6,477 nucleotides of DNA. Source: a bacterium (GTDB taxonomy: Bacteria > Zhuqueibacterota > Zhuqueibacteria > Thermofontimicrobiales > Thermofontimicrobiaceae). The notes below the pieces were generated by a model that was not told the origin of the DNA, ran no database searches, and was given only the letters and a program-made list of their open reading frames with translations. The position numbers and the translations under genes are program-made. Where the stretch lies: the NCBI GenBank assembly GCA_025453735.1, contig JALOPY010000148.1:1-6477 (forward strand), read 5' to 3'. Below are positions 1 to 6,061 of the stretch, piece after piece (positions within the stretch are counted from its first letter, which is position 1; every line of letters starts with the position of its first letter).

Positions 1-390
1 GCGATGATTGATATCGACTATTTTAAGAATTATAATGATACGAATGGACATCCTGCTGGCGATGTTGTGCTGAAAGATATTGCGCAACTACTTCATGGCA
101 ACATCCGAAGTATCGACATTGCTGCTCGATATGGCGGTGAAGAATTTGCTTTAATTTTGGTTGAAACCGACAAAGATGCAGCGACTTTTGTCGCGAACAA
201 AATCAAAAATTTGGTTGAGCAGCATCGGTTTCAGCATGAAGAAACACAGCCAAATGGAAAATTGACGATTAGCATGGGAGTTGCAACGTTTCCAGGAGAT
301 GCGACGACGCCAGAGGATTTGGTTTCTCTTGCTGACAAGCGTCTTTATCACGCGAAAAAAAATGGTCGCAATCGCGTTGTGTTGCAATAA
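1..390 (+). CDS. Diguanylate cyclase (GGDEF domain), C-terminal part, 5' end outside window
   Basis: This is the C-terminal 129 codons of a protein that makes cyclic di-GMP from two GTP; the frame is open from base 1, so the true start lies upstream. The metal- and GTP-binding segment opens the window: D4 in MIDIDYFK, then N12/D13 and D21 in NDTNGHPAGD (counting the first codon as 1). The active-site loop is GGEEF at residues 45-49 (133-147). An RxxD motif (R36-S-I-D39) sits exactly five residues before it, the usual spacing of the inhibitory I-site that binds c-di-GMP. The end, LADKRLYHAKKNGRNRVV, is the standard GGDEF C-terminus, so no EAL or other domain follows. Roughly 30-40 residues of the GGDEF domain are missing, along with any sensor domain. 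All visible catalytic residues are present, so activity with product feedback is expected from the family. The next gene starts 27 bp downstream, probably in the same transcript. Confidence 0.95.
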   Translation, partial: AMIDIDYFKNYNDTNGHPAGDVVLKDIAQLLHGNIRSIDIAARYGGEEFALILVETDKDAATFVANKIKNLVEQHRFQHEETQPNGKLTISMGVATFPGDATTPEDLVSLADKRLYHAKKNGRNRVVLQ

Positions 391-417
391 TCATTGGTTT
401 TATAGGGAACCAGTACT

Positions 418-1926
418 ATGGCAATCACATTTTTAAGAAAAAGAACTTTTACTCGCAAATTATTTGTTAGCATTTTTATCATATCGTTGATACCGTTGCT
501 CATCAGCTTTGTTTTGTTATTCAAAATCGGTGTCGCCAGAAATCTTATTGAGCCAGGCTCGCTCTATCTATTTTTCTCTTTATTATTTTTGTTGATTATC
601 GTGCTCGCTGCATTAGGGGCGATTTCCTTTGCGAAGCATATTGGCGAGCCATTAAAGCAATTTACCAGAAGCGCGACGGAAATCGCACGCGGCAATTTTA
701 ACCACAAAGTGCCAATGCCAGCGGATGAAGAGTTGGGCAAGCTGGCAAAACTATTCAATTTCATGACGATGGAACTGCGACGATTAAATGACATGAATTT
801 GAATAAAATAATAAATGAAAAAAATAAAACTGAAACGATCATGAAAAACATTGCCGATGGTGTGATCGTTACTGATGCTGATAATAAGGTTCTCGTTGTA
901 AACTCGATGGCTGAATCCTGGTTTGGATTGCGAGAGATTGATATCGTCGATCAGCCGATCGAGAAATTGATCTATGAACAAAAATTATTGACGCTGATAA
1001 ATGTTATCCGAACAAATGGCAATCATGATGACGATAAAGTTGAGTTCGTGATAAAGCCCGACAACAAGCGAAAACTGATTGTATTACAGGCAAAAGCTGC
1101 ACGCGTGATCGATACAGAGGGGAAACTGATCGGGATTGTGACGATATTTCGGGATGTCACCAAAGAAAAAGAGATCGATCGGATGAAGACCGAATTGGTC
1201 TCCATGGTCGCTCACGAATTGCGCTCCCCGCTAACTTCAATTGCTGGCTTTAGTGAGCTACTGCTTGATGAGGGTGTTACCGAGCAGCAGTCGAAAGAAT
1301 ATGCTGAAATTATTCTCAAGGAGTCCAATCGATTAGGCAACCTGATTAACAAATTTTTAGATATTTCGAGAATCGAGTCCGGAAAAAGCCAGGTTCATAA
1401 AACCATGGTGAATTTAGGCGACGTGATTGAAAGTGTGCTGGAAATGAATATGTACCTCGCCGAACGCAAGGGAATGCAGGTAGATCTTAATATCCCGGAA
1501 GAGTTGCCTCCGGTGTTTGTGGATCGGCAAATGATCGGGGAGGTAATTTTGAACTTGTTCTCCAATGCTGTGAAATATAGCCCCCAGGGAAAAAGAATTG
1601 CCATCGATGTCGAAGAAAATAATGATGAACAAATTGTTCGAATTATCGATGAGGGCTATGGCATTCCTGAAAAATCACTGAATAAAATATTTGAAAAATT
1701 TTATCGGGTGCCCGACAATGAACATACCCAGGAAGTAACAGGTTCAGGACTCGGCTTAGCGTTGGTTAAAGAGATTATCGAGCTACATGATGGTTTGGTA
1801 TCTGTTGACAGTGCCCTGGGACAAGGCTCAACATTTAGTTTTACGATACCCAAAACAACTGATGAAGCGCAACAAGTGCAATACTCTTCTTTATCTGAAG
1901 AAGAGGTCAACACGGTTGAATTTTGA
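418..1926 (+). CDS. Membrane-bound HAMP-PAS sensor histidine kinase
   Basis: A 502-residue inner-membrane histidine kinase with the ResE/WalK/PhoR type of core. The ATG at 418 is chosen because AGGGA (404-408) lies 9 nt upstream. Two hydrophobic segments, about residues 16-38 and 48-70, are separated by only about ten residues, so there is almost no periplasmic domain. A HAMP linker follows (about 71-122, with EPLKQF and EELGKLAKLFN), then a PAS domain (about 137-250, ending RDVTKEKE). The phosphoacceptor is H266 in VAHELRSPLTSIAGF (HisKA). The ATPase shows an N-box (NLFSNAVKYS, N383), G1 (DEGYGI, D411), F-box (FEKFYR, 425-430) and G2 (GSGLGL, 442-447). All catalytic boxes are intact. The acidic tail after about residue 480 has no recognisable domain. 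Input probably comes through the membrane segments, HAMP or PAS. No response regulator directly follows it, so its partner is not evident; the receiver of the next kinase or a distant regulator are candidates. Confidence 0.95.
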   Translation: MAITFLRKRTFTRKLFVSIFIISLIPLLISFVLLFKIGVARNLIEPGSLYLFFSLLFLLIIVLAALGAISFAKHIGEPLKQFTRSATEIARGNFNHKVPMPADEELGKLAKLFNFMTMELRRLNDMNLNKIINEKNKTETIMKNIADGVIVTDADNKVLVVNSMAESWFGLREIDIVDQPIEKLIYEQKLLTLINVIRTNGNHDDDKVEFVIKPDNKRKLIVLQAKAARVIDTEGKLIGIVTIFRDVTKEKEIDRMKTELVSMVAHELRSPLTSIAGFSELLLDEGVTEQQSKEYAEIILKESNRLGNLINKFLDISRIESGKSQVHKTMVNLGDVIESVLEMNMYLAERKGMQVDLNIPEELPPVFVDRQMIGEVILNLFSNAVKYSPQGKRIAIDVEENNDEQIVRIIDEGYGIPEKSLNKIFEKFYRVPDNEHTQEVTGSGLGLALVKEIIELHDGLVSVDSALGQGSTFSFTIPKTTDEAQQVQYSSLSEEEVNTVEF

Positions 1927-1991
1927 GCTATTGATTGCTTGATTGAATCGATCTGCTGTTCACGAAGGAGATTTTTAGAAAGGGTTTTGCT

Positions 1992-2020
1992 GGGATTCAG
2001 GGGAAGAGGTAATCCTCTCC
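1992..2020 (+). repeat. Two overlapping, mutually exclusive short hairpins
   Basis: GGATT (1993-1997) can pair with AATCC (2011-2015). Alternatively GAAGAGG (2003-2009) can pair with CCTCTCC (2014-2020) over a TAAT loop, with one mismatch. The two share 2014-2015 and cannot form together. No T-run follows either, so neither looks like an intrinsic terminator. The stretch lies between the two kinase genes, and its function is unknown. Confidence 0.3.
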
Positions 2021-2099
2021 ATCCGCCTCATTATTCTGTACCGCTGATATTAACCGATCAATTATAAAAATAAGGGGGAGTATTCCGAAGCGTTTTAGT

Positions 2100-2121
2100 A
2101 ATTATAGCATAATTGCTGTAG
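2100..2121 (+). repeat. Overlapping inverted repeats upstream of the second kinase gene
   Basis: AATTAT (2100-2105) and ATAATT (2109-2114) form a perfect 6-bp dyad over a 3-bp centre. In RNA, 2102-2109 could also pair with 2114-2121 over a TAAT loop, as eight pairs including two G-U. The centre is about 50 bp before the start codon at 2161. It could be an operator or a leader hairpin, but AT-rich sequence throws up such dyads easily. Confidence 0.3.
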
Positions 2122-2150
2122 TTTAATTCATTTATTCGTTAAATAAAAGT

Positions 2151-2155
2151 GAGGG
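2151..2155 (+). promoter_or_regulatory. Shine-Dalgarno that decides the start of the receiver-PAS-PAS kinase
   Basis: GAGGG lies 5 nt before the ATG at 2161. A GTG at 2149 is in frame and would add four residues (MRDL), but it overlaps this Shine-Dalgarno and has no comparable site of its own at a proper distance. The ATG at 2161 is therefore preferred. Confidence 0.75.
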
Positions 2156-2160
2156 ATCTT

Positions 2161-4194
2161 ATGGCAATATCACAAAAATCAAGAGAATTGCTTGCCATAA
2201 AAGATCGAAATAGCGTGAAAGACCTGGAAAACTACATCAGTGATCACATCTACCGGAGCAGCCAGATCGTTACGCCAACATTTTTGATGAACAAAACTCC
2301 TCATAAGAAGACCATTCTTCTTATCGATGATGAAGCTGACATGATTGAGATCGGTCGAAAAATTGTCGCATCGGCTGGTTATCATTTTCTATCTGCTTCG
2401 AGCGGCCAGGAAGGATTAGACTATATTTTAAAATATAAGCCTGATCTGATTCTGTTGGATTACCTGATGCCCGATATGAACGGAGCCGAAGTCTTTCATC
2501 GCCTGGTTTCCAGTCAACGATATAAACACCTGGCTGATACGCCGGTGATCATGATTACGGCACAGCCGGAGAGTGATATCGATCGCACGTCACTATTTGA
2601 GATGGGATTAGCATCTTTCTTAGTAAAACCATTTGGACATCGCGAGCTGATCAATATCATTGACAATGTTTTTATTCTCCATCAAGTTCGTCAGAAAAAT
2701 AAAGAGCTGGAACAAAAAATTCGCCGCACTGAATATAAGTATCAAGACCTGATCGAAAATGCAAATGACTTGATATTCACCCTGAATCTCAAAGGTGATT
2801 TTATTTTCATCAACCGTCGCTTGAGCACGCTGGCAGGTTTTACCCGGGAAGATTGGATCGGACGCAGCTTTTTTGACCTCGTTGCTCCTGAAGACCGAGT
2901 GGAAGCGAGAAATAACTTTAATTTGACATTAAAAGGCCGAGCCCGGATTTTTGAGATCAGGATGATTTGCCAGAGCGGCACCCCCCTGTTTCTTTCGATG
3001 AATATTAATCCAATTTTTGAAAAAGGAGAAGTCGTTGGCGCAGTTGGTATCGCCAGGGACATTACCCAGAGGAAGAAGTTAGAGCAGGAGATCACAGATC
3101 TCAAGAATTTTAATGAAAGTATCATTCAAAGCATGGGCGCGGGATTAATTACCCTCGACCTGGAGCGTCGGATTACCTCGTTTAACAATGGCGCTGAAGA
3201 AGTTCTTGGTTATAAAAATGACGAGGTTGTTGGCAGATTTCTTGATGAGGTTATCCCAATCGAAGAAAGCCGCAAGCTGCTGCCCGATGTAGTATCACAA
3301 AATCATTCATTGCTAAACCGGGAAATTGAATTAACACGAAAAGATGGCTCTCATGTTTTTGTCGGATACACCATTACGCCCCGAATCGATAATCACAATT
3401 TGAAAGTGGGAACGATTATTTCGTTTCGGGATATCTCTCAAATCAAACAAATGCAAGTGGAAGTTGTGCGAATGGATCGTTTAGCCTCGTTAGGCGTTTT
3501 AGCCTCAGGAGTCGCGCATGAAGTGCGCAATCCGCTGGCAGGCATTAAAACGATGGCACAAACGCTGGAAGAGGAAATCGAAAAGAACGATCCACGGCAG
3601 GAATATTTATCGCGAATCATTCGTCAGGTCAACCGCCTGGACGAGCTGCTGCGAACGCTTTTCTCTTATGCCAAACCGCGCCAGCCGATTCGAAAGCCCC
3701 ACCGATTGCAAGACATTATTCAAGAGGTTGATATTTTGCTTGATGACCGCATCAAGAAAAAGAAGATTGATTACACAAAAATTTTGCCCAAAGATTTGCA
3801 CAAAGTGTTTGTCGATTTTCATCAAATCCAACAAGTGTTTATCAATTTATTCTTGAATGCGATCGAAGCGATGCCGAATGGCGGCAGTTTCGAGCTTCAA
3901 GCACGGGCTGTGGAAACAATTATATATGCGAGGGACAGACGCAAAAGAGCATTTGTCAATCAAAATAAAGAATCCCAATATGTGGAAGTAACAATTCGGG
4001 ACTCAGGAGTTGGGATAAAGCCCGATCAGTTGAATAATATTTTCGATCCCTTTTTCACGACTAAACCCCAGGGAACCGGATTGGGACTTTCGATTGTGTA
4101 TCGGATCATAGAGGAACATAATGGTGAAATTCGAGTTGATAGTAAATTAGGTGAGGGGACAACTTTTACACTACTTTTGCCCACGGAGGAATAG
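2161..4194 (+). CDS. Soluble hybrid histidine kinase, receiver-PAS-PAS-HisKA-HATPase (NtrB/AtoS-like core)
   Basis: A 677-residue kinase with no membrane segment, so probably cytoplasmic. After an unassigned N-terminus (1-48) comes a complete receiver domain (about 50-170): acidic pair D56/D57, phosphoacceptor D100 (LILLDYLMP), T133 and K156 (LVKPFG). A short coiled linker leads to PAS 1 (about 195-305, ending ARDITQRKK) and PAS 2 (about 316-430, ending FRDISQIKQ). The phosphoacceptor is H453 in SGVAHEVRNPLAGIK, the sequence type of NtrB/AtoS/ZraS kinases. The ATPase has an N-box (INLFLNAIEA, N566), G1 (DSGVGI, D614), F-box (FDPFFTTK) and G2 (GTGLGL, 638-643). A basic stretch of about 18 residues (about 589-606) lengthens the loop before G1. 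Family knowledge and the adjacent NtrC-type regulator, 6 bp downstream, make that regulator the probable phosphotransfer target. The N-terminal receiver may accept phosphate from another kinase and tune this one, which is inference. The start is the ATG supported by GAGGG. Confidence 0.95.
   Translation: MAISQKSRELLAIKDRNSVKDLENYISDHIYRSSQIVTPTFLMNKTPHKKTILLIDDEADMIEIGRKIVASAGYHFLSASSGQEGLDYILKYKPDLILLDYLMPDMNGAEVFHRLVSSQRYKHLADTPVIMITAQPESDIDRTSLFEMGLASFLVKPFGHRELINIIDNVFILHQVRQKNKELEQKIRRTEYKYQDLIENANDLIFTLNLKGDFIFINRRLSTLAGFTREDWIGRSFFDLVAPEDRVEARNNFNLTLKGRARIFEIRMICQSGTPLFLSMNINPIFEKGEVVGAVGIARDITQRKKLEQEITDLKNFNESIIQSMGAGLITLDLERRITSFNNGAEEVLGYKNDEVVGRFLDEVIPIEESRKLLPDVVSQNHSLLNREIELTRKDGSHVFVGYTITPRIDNHNLKVGTIISFRDISQIKQMQVEVVRMDRLASLGVLASGVAHEVRNPLAGIKTMAQTLEEEIEKNDPRQEYLSRIIRQVNRLDELLRTLFSYAKPRQPIRKPHRLQDIIQEVDILLDDRIKKKKIDYTKILPKDLHKVFVDFHQIQQVFINLFLNAIEAMPNGGSFELQARAVETIIYARDRRKRAFVNQNKESQYVEVTIRDSGVGIKPDQLNNIFDPFFTTKPQGTGLGLSIVYRIIEEHNGEIRVDSKLGEGTTFTLLLPTEE
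4185..4190 (+). promoter_or_regulatory. Shine-Dalgarno of the NtrC-type regulator, inside the preceding gene
   Basis: GGAGGA lies in the last codons of the kinase gene, 10 nt before the ATG at 4201. The kinase stop codon (4192-4194) falls between the two. This arrangement usually means translational coupling, giving kinase and regulator in linked amounts. Confidence 0.8.
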
Positions 4195-4200
4195 TTTTTC

Positions 4201-5577
4201 ATGAAAGAGCGAATTCTAAAAATATTGATCGTTGATGATGAAGAAGTTTTGACATTAGGTTATTCAAAATGTCTTATAAAAGTTGGCTATGAAGTAAAAA
4301 CAGCCAGCTCCGGTGAAGAAGCGATAAAGTTGTTGAAGGACGAAATGTTTGATCTTGTTTTGTTAGATATTCGTCTGCCCCACATGTCCGGAATGGAGGT
4401 GCTCTCGAAAGCGCTGGAAATCGACCCGGATTTGATCGTGATTATGATCACGGCACATGGATCAGTCCAATCCGCAGTTGATGCTATGAGGATGGGCGCT
4501 TTTGATTATTTGCTCAAGGGATTTGATCATGAGGAATTAAGAACGGTTGTAAAAAAGGCACTTGATATGTATCGCCTTAAACGGGAGGTGTCGCAACTGC
4601 AGGAAAATGAGAGAAAGAATTATCCAGATATTGCTATTTTCGGAAACAGTCCCAAGATTAAATATATAAAAGATCTGATAAAAGTTGTTGCCCGAACACC
4701 GAAAACATCCGTGCTTATCGAGGGCGAAAGTGGCACTGGCAAAGAGTTAGTTGCAAAAGCAGTTCATAATTTGAGCTCTCGTTCCGATAAACCGCTGATC
4801 GCGATTAATTGCAGCGCCATTCCAGAGAATCTCATGGAGAGCGAGTTGTTCGGATATGAAAAGGGTGCTTTTACAGATGCAAAAAGTTTAAAAAAGGGTG
4901 TCTTTGAATTAGCGCATGGTGGAACGCTATTCCTCGACGAGATTTCCAGTATGAAACTTTCGCTTCAGCCAAAACTTCTCCGGGTGCTGGAAACCCAATC
5001 ATTTCGTCGTATCGGCGGGACATCCGATATTAAGATCGATGTGCGAATCATTGCCGCAACAAATCAAGAGTTGAAAGAATGTGTTGATAATGGATCGTTT
5101 CGAGAAGATTTGTACTATCGCTTAAAGGTAATGGTAATTAATCTTCCACCATTACGAGAAAGGGTGGAGGATATTGTGCCGATGGCAAAAATGTTTATCG
5201 AACAAAATAACAAAGAGTTTTCTAAGAATATAGTGGGTTTTTCCAAGGAAGCGGAACAATTGATGCAGAATTTTGATTGGCCTGGTAACGTTCGCGAGCT
5301 GAAGAATATTATGGAACGCGCGGTCATCCTCTGCCAGGGGAATGTCGTTACGGAAGAATATTTACCAATCGAGCTGCGATCTGCCAAACCAAAAGAACCA
5401 AAGCCAATTTCTTACCAATCACCAACAGGAGAAGCATTGTCCCTTCAGGATATTGAACGAAAACACATCCTGGAAATGCTGGATAAATTTAATGGAAATA
5501 AATCAAAAGCAGCACGAGTATTGAATATTTCCCGTTCAACGCTTCGCGAAAAATTGAAACAGTACGGCATTTCATGA
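4201..5577 (+). CDS. Sigma-54-dependent NtrC-family response regulator (receiver-AAA+-Fis HTH)
   Basis: A 458-residue enhancer-binding activator, full length for the family. The receiver (about 5-122) has D12/D13, phosphoacceptor D56 (LVLLDIRLP), T84 and K106; the proline that normally follows the lysine is replaced by G107 (LLKGF). The AAA+ domain (about 146-390) has Walker A GESGTGKE (175-182), a sigma-54 contact loop reading GAFTDA (222-227) where the consensus is GAFTGA, Walker B GGTLFLDEI (240-248), sensor I ATN (286-288), arginine-finger candidates R301 and R307 (FREDLYYRL) and sensor II GNVREL (362-367). After a proline/lysine-rich linker (about 394-412) comes a Fis-type helix-turn-helix (about 415-456, NKSKAARVLNISRSTLREKL). 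Family knowledge: phosphorylation drives oligomerisation, and ATP hydrolysis remodels sigma-54 RNA polymerase. The kinase directly upstream is the likely partner. A near-consensus sigma-54 promoter about 400 bp downstream is a likely target. Whether GAFTDA keeps full activity cannot be judged from sequence. Confidence 0.96.
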   Translation: MKERILKILIVDDEEVLTLGYSKCLIKVGYEVKTASSGEEAIKLLKDEMFDLVLLDIRLPHMSGMEVLSKALEIDPDLIVIMITAHGSVQSAVDAMRMGAFDYLLKGFDHEELRTVVKKALDMYRLKREVSQLQENERKNYPDIAIFGNSPKIKYIKDLIKVVARTPKTSVLIEGESGTGKELVAKAVHNLSSRSDKPLIAINCSAIPENLMESELFGYEKGAFTDAKSLKKGVFELAHGGTLFLDEISSMKLSLQPKLLRVLETQSFRRIGGTSDIKIDVRIIAATNQELKECVDNGSFREDLYYRLKVMVINLPPLRERVEDIVPMAKMFIEQNNKEFSKNIVGFSKEAEQLMQNFDWPGNVRELKNIMERAVILCQGNVVTEEYLPIELRSAKPKEPKPISYQSPTGEALSLQDIERKHILEMLDKFNGNKSKAARVLNISRSTLREKLKQYGIS

Positions 5578-5786
5578 TGGGGAATAACGATAAAAATATC
5601 AAAAAATTACCAGAAAGAGCTATTCACGAATGAAATGATTCCAACGTAAGGACACAAATGTTATATTAGATTTCAAAATTGTTAGTATTGAGCATTGATT
5701 TATTTCTGCATTGTTGTTTTTCACAATCTGCCCCGCGAATTTTCACTTCTTCGTTAGTTTTATCTGTATCTTCGGGTTGAAATTAG

Positions 5787-5807
5787 TCGATTTTGGTCAA
5801 AATTCGA
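5787..5807. repeat. Imperfect 21-bp inverted repeat
   Basis: TCGATTTTG (5787-5795) and CAAAATTCGA (5798-5807) are inverted copies around a GT centre, with one extra base in the right arm. The centre lies about 210 bp upstream of the predicted sigma-54 start and almost exactly 100 bp upstream of the centre of the dyad at 5888-5905. It also contains a TTGGT core, as that dyad does. It may be a distal activator site, but the resemblance is weak. Confidence 0.35.
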
Positions 5808-5887
5808 TCAATCTCCGATCTGAAGCATCCAAATAAAATCTCCGCCGCTAAAATCTAACCTTAAAACTGGCTTTATCGTTATCTTTT

Positions 5888-5905
5888 ATTGGTAGCGTAA
5901 CCAAT
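5888..5905. promoter_or_regulatory. 18-bp dyad, candidate upstream activator (enhancer) site
   Basis: ATTGGTAGCGTAACCAAT has perfect 6-bp arms (ATTGGT/ACCAAT) around 6 bp, and 7 of 9 base pairs are symmetric overall. Its centre is about 111 bp upstream of the predicted transcription start. Fis-type activators of the NtrC family bind dyads of about this size, usually 80-150 bp upstream of sigma-54 promoters. The NtrC-type regulator encoded just upstream is the obvious candidate to bind it; this is inferred from position and symmetry only. Confidence 0.55.
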
Positions 5906-5948
5906 TAAAAAATTAAAGAATATGTTTGGTAGAAAAATCATTCTTAAA

Positions 5949-5964
5949 TTAGAAATAATTCTAA
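5949..5964. repeat. Inverted repeat TTAGAA-N4-TTCTAA
   Basis: Perfect 6-bp arms (5949-5954 and 5959-5964) surround ATAA. A further TTCT at 5941-5944 makes an overlapping dyad with the same AGAA. The centre lies about 51 bp upstream of the predicted sigma-54 start, and the repeat ends one base before the GC-rich palindrome at 5966. It may be a protein site, but A+T richness makes chance plausible. Confidence 0.35.
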
Positions 5965-5965
5965 C

Positions 5966-5979
5966 GAGCGGTTCCGCTC
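5966..5979. promoter_or_regulatory. GC-rich palindrome GAGCGG-TT-CCGCTC abutting the sigma-54 promoter
   Basis: Perfect 6-bp arms around TT, in otherwise very AT-rich DNA, end two bases before the -24 element. The centre is about 35 bp upstream of the predicted start. That is too close for a typical enhancer site but well placed for an operator where a bound protein would block or modulate sigma-54 polymerase. No T-run follows, so it is not an intrinsic terminator for transcripts from upstream. Confidence 0.5.
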
Positions 5980-5981
5980 AC

Positions 5982-5997
5982 TGGCATAGAATTTGCG
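5982..5997 (+). promoter_or_regulatory. Sigma-54 (-24/-12) promoter
   Basis: The sequence reads TGGCATAGAATTTGCG against the consensus TGGCAYRNNNNTTGCW, matching 11 of 12 specified bases. The invariant GG (5983-5984) and GC (5995-5996) are exactly 10 bp apart. Transcription should begin near 6008, giving a leader of about 54 nt to the ATG at 6062. The adjacent gene encodes a sigma-54 activator and a dyad lies about 110 bp upstream, so context supports a real promoter. Confidence 0.85.
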
Positions 5998-6010
5998 TTA
6001 ATCAAAATGA

Positions 6011-6024
6011 ATTGGTTTGTAACC
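6011..6024. repeat. Near-copy of the activator dyad core in the leader
   Basis: ATTGGTTTGTAACC repeats the ATTGGT...TAACC pattern of the dyad at 5888, with 3 rather than 4 bases between the two parts. It lacks the full right arm and lies just downstream of the predicted start. It could be a weak second site for the same protein, or chance. Confidence 0.25.
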
Positions 6025-6048
6025 TCATAAAGTTCAAGAATATAACAT

Positions 6049-6054
6049 AGGGGA
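6049..6054 (+). promoter_or_regulatory. Shine-Dalgarno of the downstream receiver gene
   Basis: AGGGGA lies 7 nt before the ATG at 6062 and fixes the start of a gene that runs off the window. Confidence 0.8.
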
Positions 6055-6061
6055 TAGTTTA

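Larger units (their letters stand above)
5578..6061 (+). other. AT-rich regulatory intergenic region, 484 bp
   Basis: No convincing gene was found on either strand; the few ATG-initiated frames I checked stop within about ten codons. No GC-rich hairpin followed by a T-run was found after the regulator's stop codon, so its terminator is not identifiable. The first 200 bp show nothing definite. The second half carries a series of inverted repeats and a sigma-54 promoter, each listed separately. The stretch 5906-5964, between the main dyad and the promoter-proximal repeat, is about 85% A+T, which would suit DNA bending between activator and polymerase. I did not find a good match to the IHF consensus there. 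Confidence 0.75.

Noticed and set aside
1931..1945. Tandem TTGATTG repeat with 8-bp period
   Set aside because: Only two copies in AT-rich DNA just after a stop codon; likely chance.
1987..2015. Possible sigma-70 promoter (TTGCTG, 17 bp, TAATCC)
   Set aside because: Both hexamers match the consensus poorly; no better pair was found in 1927-2160.
1987..2067. Possible small gene from TTG at 1987 (about 26 codons)
   Set aside because: The start is TTG, the nearest purine run is too close for a proper Shine-Dalgarno, and the peptide shows no features.
1940..2160. c-di-GMP riboswitch upstream of the second kinase, suggested by the nearby cyclase
   Set aside because: The conserved GEMM aptamer elements are not recognisable in the leader.
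2742..3125. 127-codon minus-strand frame opposite the PAS domains
   Set aside because: It lies entirely opposite conserved PAS coding sequence and resembles no known protein; shadow frame.
3518..3856. 112-codon + strand frame inside the second kinase gene
   Set aside because: It overlaps the HisKA/ATPase coding region in another frame, has no Shine-Dalgarno and no recognisable domain; it is a shadow frame.
5578..5620. Terminator after the NtrC-type regulator
   Set aside because: No GC-rich stem followed by a T-run is present; only weak A/T pairing around 5589-5600.
5710..5727. ATTGT-N8-ACAAT inverted repeat
   Set aside because: Only 5-bp arms with an unrelated centre; below what chance gives in AT-rich sequence.
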